This document shows, in pieces, positions 54,148 to 64,000 of a stretch of DNA of 64,000 nt. Both the position numbers and the translations under genes were made by a program. This stretch comes from an uncultured Pelagibacteraceae bacterium (GTDB taxonomy: Bacteria > Pseudomonadota > Alphaproteobacteria > Pelagibacterales > Pelagibacteraceae): positions 1-64,000 of the forward strand of contig CACEXM010000005.1 of NCBI GenBank assembly GCA_902563555.1. Reading direction: 5' to 3'. Below the pieces are notes generated by a model. The model searched no databases. It saw nothing but the letters and a program-made list of their open reading frames with translations, and was not told where the DNA came from. Numbering within the stretch: position 1 is the stretch's first letter; every line of letters begins with the position of its first letter.

Positions 54148-54900
54148 ATGAAATACAACTTTTTAAATACATCTATATCTAACTTATACACTAAACCATC
54201 TAGTAAAGCAGAAGTTAGTTCACAAATAATATACGGAGAAAAGTTTAGAATATTATCAAAGCAAAAAAGTTGGTTAAAAATCAAAACTAGTTATGATAAT
54301 TATGTTGGTTTTATAAAAAATAGTAATTTCAAAAAAAAATTTAAACCAGTTAAAAAGGTATGTAAGTTAAAAGCCAAAATTTATAAAAAAGTAAAAAAAA
54401 ATTTTTTACCAACAAATCATTTCTTATATTTTGCATCAGGAATAACAGTAATAAATAAAAATAAAGCTTTTGTTCAATTTGAAGATAACAAATGGTTAAG
54501 AAATAAGGATTTAAGAGAAATTACACATTTTGAAAAAAATTATAAAAAAATTTTAAAATTATTTCTTAATTCTAAATATAAATGGGGTGGTAAGACAGCT
54601 GACGGTATTGATTGTTCTGCATTAATACAAATATACTATTATTACAATAGAATTTTTTTTCCTAGAGACTCAAAAGATCAAGCAAAATATTGCAAAAAAA
54701 AAATAAGTAAAAATTTGTCAGAAGGAGATATCATTTTTTGGAAAGGACATGTAGGAATGTGTCTTAATAAACATCAATTTATTCATGCTTATGGTCCCAG
54801 AAAAAAAGTTGTAATAATGCCAACGAAATTTACTATTAAGTTGATTGATAAAACGGCTAAATTAAATATTATAAAAATTAGTAATATTAAAAAATATTAA
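54148..54900 (+). CDS. NlpC/P60-family peptidase with SH3-like domain
   Basis: SH3-like NLYTKPSSKAEVSSQIIYGEKF; YKWGGKTADGIDCSALIQIYY (catalytic Cys), GHVGMCLNKHQFIHA (catalytic His). Confidence 0.92.
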   Translation: MKYNFLNTSISNLYTKPSSKAEVSSQIIYGEKFRILSKQKSWLKIKTSYDNYVGFIKNSNFKKKFKPVKKVCKLKAKIYKKVKKNFLPTNHFLYFASGITVINKNKAFVQFEDNKWLRNKDLREITHFEKNYKKILKLFLNSKYKWGGKTADGIDCSALIQIYYYYNRIFFPRDSKDQAKYCKKKISKNLSEGDIIFWKGHVGMCLNKHQFIHAYGPRKKVVIMPTKFTIKLIDKTAKLNIIKISNIKKY

Positions 54901-55793
54901 TTTCTTCCAAAATCAGGTTTGCTAGTATCTTGTTTTAATTTAACGATTTTAGATCTTACTTTCTTAGTTTGAGTTAATTTTTTAATAACTGATTTACTAT
55001 TACCTGAGATAATGTCTCTCTTAAAAGAATGAAGATTTTTCACAAAAATATCAATTGCTTTTGATACATTTGTTTTATTGTTAAAAAAAATATCTCTCCA
55101 CATTATTTCATTTGATGCTGCTATTCTTGAAAAATCTCGCAAACCACCTGCGCTATATTTAATTAAATTGTATCTCTGTTTTTTTTCAAAATCTTGTGCA
55201 GATTTTACGAGATTATAAGCAATTAAATGCGGCAAATGACTTGTCATCGAAAAAATCTTATCATGTTTTTCAGAATTCATTACAACAGTTTTAGAGCCTA
55301 CCTTTTTCCAAAAAGATCTTAAAAAATTTAAATGTTTAATATTAGTTTTTTTATCTTTTATTAAAACACACCATTTATTTTCGAATAAATCTTCTTTCCC
55401 ATTTTCAGGCCCACTAACCTCAGATCCGGCAATAGGGTGACTTGAAGTCCAGAATATTTTTTTTTTTAAATTTTTTCTAATTATTTCATTAGATTTTAGT
55501 TTTGCTGAACCAATATCCGTAATTATATGATCAGATGAAAGATAATCATTTATTTTTAAAATTATTTTTTTATATTCACTCATTGGTGTACAGAAAATGA
55601 TAAAACCTGTATGTGGTATTACATCCTTTAATCTTTTTACAATGGTACCTTTTAATTTAAGTTTTTTTATTTTTTCAATGTTTTTTTTTGATTTTTCATA
55701 AATGAAAATTTTTTTTGAAATTTTTATTTTGGAAATTTTTCTGACTAAAGATGAACCTAGTAGACCACAGCCAATAATCAATATATTTTTCAT
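54897..55793 (-). CDS. tyrC: Prephenate/cyclohexadienyl dehydrogenase
   Basis: LIIGCGLLGSSLVRKI, ITDIGSAK, SSHPIAGSEVSGPENG; next to hisC. Confidence 0.92.
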   Translation of the reverse strand: MKNILIIGCGLLGSSLVRKISKIKISKKIFIYEKSKKNIEKIKKLKLKGTIVKRLKDVIPHTGFIIFCTPMSEYKKIILKINDYLSSDHIITDIGSAKLKSNEIIRKNLKKKIFWTSSHPIAGSEVSGPENGKEDLFENKWCVLIKDKKTNIKHLNFLRSFWKKVGSKTVVMNSEKHDKIFSMTSHLPHLIAYNLVKSAQDFEKKQRYNLIKYSAGGLRDFSRIAASNEIMWRDIFFNNKTNVSKAIDIFVKNLHSFKRDIISGNSKSVIKKLTQTKKVRSKIVKLKQDTSKPDFGRN

Positions 55794-56866
55794 CTTTTAA
55801 ATATACTTTCGGCTGCTTTCATAAATTTTATATTATCAGTTTTTGAACCCACTGTTAATCTCAACATATTTTTAATTTTATACCCATCCTCTGTTGATCT
55901 TAAAATTATTCCTTTATTCTTTAATTTTTCATAAAAATTTTTAGCTTTAATTCTACATTTTGAAAAGTCCAAAAGTAAAAAATTAGCTGAAATTTTATTA
56001 GAATTAATTTCATAGTTTTTCAAAAAATTTTTGATTTTTTTTGCATAAAAAATGTTATGGCTAATTGAACGAGATATAAATTTATTATCTTTAAGAGACT
56101 CTACCGCTGCTTTTTGGGCTACCTCGTTAACATTAAATGGAGGTTTAATGATGTTGAGGGACTTTATAATTTTTTTTGACCCATATCCCCATCCTATTCT
56201 TAATGACGATAATCCATAAATTTTTGAGAATGTCCTTAAAATAAAAACATTCTCTTTTTTCTTAAATAAATCTAAACCCGATTTGTAATCGTGATTTTTC
56301 ATATATTCTGCATAAGCATCATCTACTACAAGTAAAATATCTTTTCTAAGTTTTTTTCTTAATTGAATAAGTTCAATTTCAGTCAAATAAGTTCCTGTTG
56401 GATTATTTGGATTTGCTAAGAAAACAATTTTAGTTTTTTTTGTAACTTTTTTAATTATTTCTGAAATTGAGATTTTGTAATTTTTTTCTTTAGCAAATAT
56501 TACTTTTGCACCTACTATTTTTGAATAAATTCTGTACATTAAAAAACTAAATTGGGGAACAATTACTTCATCTGTTGGTCTTAAAAATAATTGACATAAC
56601 ATCTGAATAACCTCATCAGATCCAGCTCCACAAATAACTCTTTCTTTATCACATTTAAATTTCTTTGAGATTTGAGACCTGAGCACCTTAGATTTTCCAT
56701 CCGGATATCTAAAAAAATTAAGATTTTTGTTTGATATTATTTTCTTTACTTTAGAGCTCATACCAAGAGCGGACTCATTAGCTGATAATTTAATAACCTT
56801 TTTCAAATTATTAACACTAGATTTACCTGGCTCATAGGCATCAATATTGAATTTTTTAAATCTCAT
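55790..56866 (-). CDS. hisC: Histidinol-phosphate/aromatic aminotransferase
   Basis: KLSANESALGMSSK, FLANPNNPTGTYL, VVDDAYAEY, RTFSKIYGLSSLRIGWGYG. Confidence 0.94.
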   Translation of the reverse strand: MRFKKFNIDAYEPGKSSVNNLKKVIKLSANESALGMSSKVKKIISNKNLNFFRYPDGKSKVLRSQISKKFKCDKERVICGAGSDEVIQMLCQLFLRPTDEVIVPQFSFLMYRIYSKIVGAKVIFAKEKNYKISISEIIKKVTKKTKIVFLANPNNPTGTYLTEIELIQLRKKLRKDILLVVDDAYAEYMKNHDYKSGLDLFKKKENVFILRTFSKIYGLSSLRIGWGYGSKKIIKSLNIIKPPFNVNEVAQKAAVESLKDNKFISRSISHNIFYAKKIKNFLKNYEINSNKISANFLLLDFSKCRIKAKNFYEKLKNKGIILRSTEDGYKIKNMLRLTVGSKTDNIKFMKAAESIFKR

Positions 56867-56950
56867 AATATTTTCTTTTTTTTTAATTTTTATGCTCTTT
56901 ATAGATAAATTAAGATTTTTTTATATAGTTTAAGTTAAAATATATTAAAA

Positions 56951-56979
56951 TTGACATAGCTCAAAACTTCTTGTACAAA
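56951..56979 (+). promoter_or_regulatory. Sigma-70-type promoter of the metX transcript
   Basis: TTGACA (56951-56956), 17-nt spacer, TACAAA (56974-56979). Predicted start falls at the 5' end of the riboswitch. Confidence 0.65.
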
Positions 56980-56983
56980 ATTT

Positions 56984-57034
56984 TTGCGCTGATTTATCTG
57001 AATTGCGAGCGCTATAAAAAAACCGCTAAAAAAG
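56984..57034 (+). promoter_or_regulatory. SAM-II-type riboswitch upstream of metX
   Basis: TTGCGCTGATTTATCTGAATTGCGAGCGCTATAAAAAAACCGCTAAAAAAG matches the SAM-II layout: P1 GCGCT/AGCGC, GATTTA loop, ATTGC-AGCGC, downstream GCTAAAAA. Confidence 0.9.
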
Positions 57035-57068
57035 TTTTTTTCTCACAATTCAATTTTCAGCAATAATT

Positions 57069-58199
57069 ATGAATATAAGAGAAAATATAAAAACATTGAT
57101 AATTGAAAAACCACTTAAGTTAGACTGTGGTCGAACCATTAGTAAATTTCCTCTAGCATACGAGACTTATGGCAAATTAAATAAAAATAAGGATAATGCA
57201 ATTTTAGTCTTTCACGCCTTAACAGGAGATCAATTTGTAACAGGTGTAAATCCAATAACTAAAAAAGATGGATGGTGGTCTTATGCGGTAGGCCCAAAGA
57301 AATCTATCGATACAGATAAATATTTTGTAATTTGTGCTAATGTGATTGGTGGTTGCATGGGGTCTTTTGGTCCAAGTCACGAAAATCCTGAAACAAAAAA
57401 AATATATGGAACAGATTTTCCAGTTATTACAATCAATGATATGGTAAACGCTCAAGTAAATTTATTAGATTTTTTTAATATTAAAAAGCTTTTTTCTGTA
57501 GTTGGTGGATCAATGGGAGGAATGCAGGTCTTACAATTTGTGAGTAATTTTCCAGACAAAGCTAAAACAGCTGTCCCTATTGCTTGTACATCTAGCCATT
57601 CAGCGCAAAATATTGCATTCAATGAGCTTGGTAGACAAGCAATAACTGCTGATCATAATTGGATGGATGGAAAATATAATTCTAAAAGCACGTTGCCAGA
57701 TAAAGGTTTAGCTGTAGCAAGAATGGCTGCTCATATTACCTATTTATCTAAAAAGGGGCTTCAAGAAAAATTTGGTAGGAATCTCCAGGAAAGAGATGAT
57801 CTTAAATTTGGATTTGATGCTGATTTTCAAATAGAAAGTTATTTACGTTATCAAGGTTCAGTATTTGTAGATAGATTTGATGCTAACAGTTATCTTTATA
57901 TAACTCGAGCAATGGATTATTTTGATTTGGTTAAACAATTTGATGGCAATCTATCAAACGCATTTAAAAAAACCAAAACTAAATTTTTTATTATATCTTT
58001 TACGTCAGATTGGCTTTATCCAACTCAAGAGAATAAAGAAATAGTTATTGCTTTAAACGCAATTGGTGCGAATGTAGGTTTTGTTGAAATAGATTCTGAT
58101 AAAGGGCATGACTCCTTTTTACTAGAAGTTCCAGATTTTTTAAATGCACTCAAAAATTTTTTAGATAAATCTTATATAGAAAGTAATGATGAAAGCTGA
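57069..58199 (+). CDS. metX: Homoserine O-acetyltransferase
   Basis: FHALTGDQFV, VVGGSMGGMQVLQF (nucleophile elbow), DKGHDSFLLE. Confidence 0.96.
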   Translation: MNIRENIKTLIIEKPLKLDCGRTISKFPLAYETYGKLNKNKDNAILVFHALTGDQFVTGVNPITKKDGWWSYAVGPKKSIDTDKYFVICANVIGGCMGSFGPSHENPETKKIYGTDFPVITINDMVNAQVNLLDFFNIKKLFSVVGGSMGGMQVLQFVSNFPDKAKTAVPIACTSSHSAQNIAFNELGRQAITADHNWMDGKYNSKSTLPDKGLAVARMAAHITYLSKKGLQEKFGRNLQERDDLKFGFDADFQIESYLRYQGSVFVDRFDANSYLYITRAMDYFDLVKQFDGNLSNAFKKTKTKFFIISFTSDWLYPTQENKEIVIALNAIGANVGFVEIDSDKGHDSFLLEVPDFLNALKNFLDKSYIESNDES

Positions 58200-58785
58200 A
58201 TACAATTTTATTGCAAATATAATCGAAAAAAACTCAACTGTATTAGATGTTGGTTGTGATGATGGGACTTTGATGGAATTTTTGAAAAAAAACAAAAATG
58301 TGAATATAAGGGGAATTGAAATTTCTAAAGAAAAAGTTCAAATATGTATAGCTAAAGGATTGACGGTTATTGAAGGCAATGCAGAGTTTGACTTAAAGCA
58401 ATTTCCAAAAAATTCTTTTGATTATGTTGTTTTGGGTCAGACGCTGCAAGCTTTTATAAATCCAGAAATTGTCATTAAAGAACTTTTAAGAGTTGGCAAA
58501 AAAGCTATTGTAACTATTCCAAATTTTGGAAATTGGAAGGTAAGGTTAGACTTACTTTTTAAAGGAACTATGCCAATTACAAGCTCACTACCTCATGAAT
58601 GGTACAACACCCCAAATATTCATATGTGTACTATTAAAGATTTTGTAAAATTTTCAGAGACTATGAACTTTAAAATTGTTAAATCTTTAGCCCTAATAAA
58701 TAAAAATATTTCAAATATAAGTAAATCAAATATTTTTCTGAAAAATTTGTTAGGTGAGCTTGGAATATTTCTAATTGAAAAATAA
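58186..58785 (+). CDS. metW: MetW methyltransferase-like methionine biosynthesis protein
   Basis: VLDVGCDDGTLMEFL, DYVVLGQTLQAF, FGNWKVRLDLLFKGTMPITSSLPHEWYNTPNIHMCTIKDF; follows metX. Confidence 0.95.
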   Translation: MMKAEYNFIANIIEKNSTVLDVGCDDGTLMEFLKKNKNVNIRGIEISKEKVQICIAKGLTVIEGNAEFDLKQFPKNSFDYVVLGQTLQAFINPEIVIKELLRVGKKAIVTIPNFGNWKVRLDLLFKGTMPITSSLPHEWYNTPNIHMCTIKDFVKFSETMNFKIVKSLALINKNISNISKSNIFLKNLLGELGIFLIEK

Positions 58786-59505
58786 ATGAAAATACAAATT
58801 ATTAAATGTCTTCAAGATAATTATAGTTACTTGATAATTGATGAAAATAATCGGTCGGCTTGTATAGTTGACCCAAGTGAATCTGGACCAATAATTGATT
58901 TTATTGATAATAATAAGATAAATCTAAAATATATTTTGAATACCCATCACCATCATGATCATATCGGTGGCAATCTTGAACTAAAAAAAAAATATAATTG
59001 CGATGTAATTGGATTTAAAGATGATAGAGATCGAATTCCAGGAATAGATGTTCTTGTAGAAAGTAATCAAATCTGGCAAAAAGATAACTTTGAAGCAAAA
59101 ATTTACCATACCCCAGGTCATACATCAGGCCATATTGCTTTTCATTTTTTTAAAGAAAAAGTAATTTTTACGGGTGATACTTTATTTTCTTTAGGTTGTG
59201 GTAAAATCTTCGAGGGAACTTATGAGCAGATGTTTAATTCTTTAAAAATATTTAAAAAATTACCTAAAGATACTCTGATTTATTGTGGTCATGAATATAC
59301 ACTAAAAAATTCGGAATTTTGTTTACTAAATGATCCAGACAACTTAAAGCTAAAAGAGAAAGTTTTAAAGATTAAAAAAAATCTAAAAGTTAATTTGCCA
59401 ACTATTCCTTCTGTTTTAGATGATGAATTAGAGTGTAATATATTTTTAAAAGCTGAGGATATTGAGAGTTTTTCAAAACTGAGAGATTTAAAGGATAATT
59501 TTTGA
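58786..59505 (+). CDS. gloB: Hydroxyacylglutathione hydrolase (glyoxalase II)
   Basis: LNTHHHHDHIGGN, HTPGHTSGHIAFHF, FTGDTLFSLGCGKIFEGT, YCGHEYT. Confidence 0.95.
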   Translation: MKIQIIKCLQDNYSYLIIDENNRSACIVDPSESGPIIDFIDNNKINLKYILNTHHHHDHIGGNLELKKKYNCDVIGFKDDRDRIPGIDVLVESNQIWQKDNFEAKIYHTPGHTSGHIAFHFFKEKVIFTGDTLFSLGCGKIFEGTYEQMFNSLKIFKKLPKDTLIYCGHEYTLKNSEFCLLNDPDNLKLKEKVLKIKKNLKVNLPTIPSVLDDELECNIFLKAEDIESFSKLRDLKDNF

Positions 59506-59515
59506 TTTATTGAGC

Positions 59516-59543
59516 TTGACTAAAGTTTCGCTCAGATTATATT
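59516..59543 (+). promoter_or_regulatory. Sigma-70-type promoter of rplU-rpmA
   Basis: TTGACT (59516-59521), 16-nt spacer, TATATT (59538-59543). Confidence 0.65.
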
Positions 59544-59568
59544 GCGATTATTAAAAATAGAGATCCCT

Positions 59569-59970
59569 ATGTCTTATGCAGTAATACAAACTGGTGGAAA
59601 ACAATACAAAGTAGTGACAGGTGAAATCCTAAAAATCGAGAGACTACCAAATTCAAAACCAGATACTAAAATAGAATTTAAAGAAATTTTAGCTTACGGA
59701 AATGAAAGAGAGATCGAAATCGGGTCTCCTGTAGTGCAAGGTGCAAAAGTTGAAGCAAATCTAATTAAAAATAGCAAAAATAGAACCATTTTAATTTTTA
59801 AAAAAAGACGTAGACAAAATTCAAGAAGAAAGAATGGCCATAGACAACAATATTCTATGATCAGAATAAATAAGATTTTTTCAAAAGATGGTAAGATCCT
59901 ATCTGAAGCTAAAGAAGTTTCTAAAGCAACAAAAACAGTAGCAAAGGATACAAAGGAAAATAAAAAGTAA
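59569..59970 (+). CDS. rplU: 50S ribosomal protein L21
   Basis: MSYAVIQTGGKQYKVVTGEILKIERLP. ORF track start 59542 lies inside the promoter. Confidence 0.96.
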   Translation: MSYAVIQTGGKQYKVVTGEILKIERLPNSKPDTKIEFKEILAYGNEREIEIGSPVVQGAKVEANLIKNSKNRTILIFKKRRRQNSRRKNGHRQQYSMIRINKIFSKDGKILSEAKEVSKATKTVAKDTKENKK

Positions 59971-59979
59971 GGTAAAGTT

Positions 59980-60234
59980 ATGGCAACAAAAAAAGCAGGT
60001 GGATCATCAAGAAACGGACGTGACAGTGCTGGACGAAGACTTGGTGTGAAAAAATATGGTGGAGAAACCGTGGTGCCAGGAAACATAATCGTAAGACAAA
60101 GAGGAACAAAAATTTTTCCCGGTGAAAACGTTGGTATGGGTAAAGACCATTCAATTTTTTCTGTTATTAAGGGCAAAGTTGTTTTTAAAAAAACTAAATC
60201 AGATAGAACTTTTGTTTCTGTAAAACCCAATTAA
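59980..60234 (+). CDS. rpmA: 50S ribosomal protein L27
   Basis: [29 protein letters not shown]. Confidence 0.98.
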   Translation: MATKKAGGSSRNGRDSAGRRLGVKKYGGETVVPGNIIVRQRGTKIFPGENVGMGKDHSIFSVIKGKVVFKKTKSDRTFVSVKPN

Positions 60235-60252
60235 TAGTACAACTTAAAATAG

Positions 60253-62337
<2,085 letters not shown>

Positions 62338-62341
<4 letters not shown>

Positions 62342-63591
62342 TAAAAAAAATTTTAATCAATATTGGGAAAAAATCAAAAAGTGCCTTGGCACATCAGGTG
62401 GATACTAAAAAGAAAAATAAAGTATTAACAGACTACTGTTCACTTATTAGAAAAAATCAAAAATTAATCATTAGTGCTAATAAGAAAGATGTTAATAGAT
62501 CAATAAATAAGGGGGTTAAAAAGAACTTAATTGAACGTCTTATTTTAAATGAAAAAAAAATAGATAATATTATTAGTTCAATAAAATCTGTAATAAAACT
62601 TAAAGACCCAACAAATAGAGTTTTGGAGAAATGGAAGAGACCAAATGGGTTAAGTATTTCTAAGATCTCAATTCCTATAGGAATAATTGCTATTATTTAT
62701 GAGAGTAGGCCAAATGTTACCTCAGACGTCGCATCATTATGCTTTAAATCCGGAAACCCAGTAATTTTAAGAGGTGGATCAGAGGCTTTTTTTTCAAATA
62801 AAATTTTGTCGAAGCTTTTTAGAGACTCATTGAAAAAAAATAATATTAATGAAAATTTTGTTCAATTTATTGATTCCACTAATAGAAATATTGTCGATTA
62901 TCTATTAAGTAAAATGGATAAATATGTTGATGTAGTTATTCCGAGAGGAGGAAAAAATTTAGTAAAAAAAGTTCAGAAGTTGTCTAACTTACCAGTGATT
63001 GGTCATTTAGAAGGAGTATGTCATACGTATGTTGATAAGAATGCAAACTTAAATATAGCAAAAAAGATTATTTTTAATGCAAAATTGAGAAATACAGCAA
63101 TTTGTGGGGCTACAGAGACGATTTTAATTCATCAAAAAATCTTAAAAAAATCATGTGACATAATTTTAAAACACTTAGAAGATCATGGATGCAAAATTAT
63201 TGGGGACAACAGAGTCAAAAAAAATTATAAAGGTAAAACTATTAGAGCTACTAATAAAGATTGGTCAAAAGAATATTTGTCAGCTACAGTTTCTGTAAAA
63301 TGTGTCAGAGATATAAATGATGCAATCAATCATATTAATAGATATGGGACAATGCACACTGACTCGATTATTACCATGAGTAAGAAATCAGCAAAAAAAT
63401 TTTTAAATGAAGTTAAAAGCTCAATTGCCATGCACAATACATCAACTCAATTTGCAGATGGTGGAGAATTTGGTTTTGGCGGCGAAGTTGGTATTTCAAC
63501 TAACAAGCTTCCTCCAAGAGGCCCTGTTGGACTTAATCAACTAGTATCTTATAAGTATCAAATATCAAGTAATGGAAGAGTAAGGAAATAA
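62338..63591 (+). CDS. proA: Gamma-glutamyl phosphate reductase
   Basis: IYESRPNVTSDVASLCFKSGNPVILRGGSEA, GHLEGVCHTYVDKNA, GEFGFGGEVGISTNKLPPRGPVG. Confidence 0.97.
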
Positions 63592-63592
63592 T

Positions 63593-64000
63593 TTGGGATT
63601 TAAAAATAAAATAGGGGTTCTTGGTGGGTCGTTTGATCCTGCCCATGTTGGTCATTTAGCAATATCAAAAAAAGCTGTAAAAGAATACAAATTAAAAAAA
63701 ATAATTTGGGCAATTACTTTAAAAAATCCTTTAAAGAAAAAAAATAATACAAGCATTTCTAAAAGAATCCAAGGTTGTAAAAAGATCATAAAGTTAAATA
63801 ATTTTATAAAAATAAAATTTTATGAAAAGATAATAAGATCTAATAAAACTATTGACTTAATAAACTTTCTAAAAAAAACTACCAAAGCTGAAATTTATTT
63901 TCTTATGGGGGCAGATAATCTTATTAATTTTCACAAGTGGTATAAGTGGGAAGCTATTTCAAAAAAATGTAAAATTATTGTTTTTGATCGTTATGGCTAT
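63593..64000 (+). CDS. nadD: Nicotinate-nucleotide adenylyltransferase, truncated by window end
   Basis: TTG start; GFKNKIGVLGGSFDPAHVGHLAISKKAVKEY ... FLMGADNLINFHKWYKWEAI. Confidence 0.93.
   Translation, partial: MGFKNKIGVLGGSFDPAHVGHLAISKKAVKEYKLKKIIWAITLKNPLKKKNNTSISKRIQGCKKIIKLNNFIKIKFYEKIIRSNKTIDLINFLKKTTKAEIYFLMGADNLINFHKWYKWEAISKKCKIIVFDRYGY

Noticed and set aside
53931-54284. 117-aa minus-strand ORF across the ampG/nlpC junction
   Set aside because: Antisense to two well-supported genes; no recognisable domain.
57035-57068. Possible tandem SAM-V riboswitch after SAM-II, as proposed for some marine bacteria
   Set aside because: Only ~28 nt remain between the U-tract and the metX ATG and no second core motif is present.
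59694-60230. 178-aa minus-strand ORF opposite rplU/rpmA
   Set aside because: Antisense shadow of two confidently identified ribosomal protein genes; composition not protein-like.

Overview
AT-rich, densely packed bacterial chromosome segment. Gene content, base composition and a SAM-II riboswitch on metX suggest a SAR11/Pelagibacterales-type alphaproteobacterium (inference from content, not a database match). About 60 protein genes are supported. They are mostly housekeeping: ileS, ribF, groES-groEL, typA, tldD/pmbA, cfa, hsp20, an RND pump, gpmA, murU/amgK/tsaE, ahcY, chvG/chvI, polA, bioY, regA-type regulator, a polyamine operon, rpmB, pyrD, lysK, trkH, ampG-like, tyrC-hisC, metX-metW, gloB, rplU-rpmA-obgE-proB-proA-nadD. 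I found no tRNA, rRNA, CRISPR array, transposase or integrase. The items most worth a second look are: (1) a SAM-II-type riboswitch with its own promoter before metX, ending in a U-tract rather than at the ribosome-binding site; (2) a four-gene polyamine operon combining a PLP decarboxylase, a deoxyhypusine-synthase homologue, aguB and aguA; (3) an RND adaptor that lacks the alpha-hairpin; (4) a non-syntenic-looking FkbM methyltransferase island between groEL and typA, bracketed by copies of ATTCAATGTAGTnATC and carrying poly-A tracts in its 5' end; (5) a histone-H1-like, Lys-rich coiled-coil protein; (6) a perfect 30-bp palindrome after hsp20; (7) convergent gene pairs that routinely overlap at their stop codons, leaving no room for terminators.
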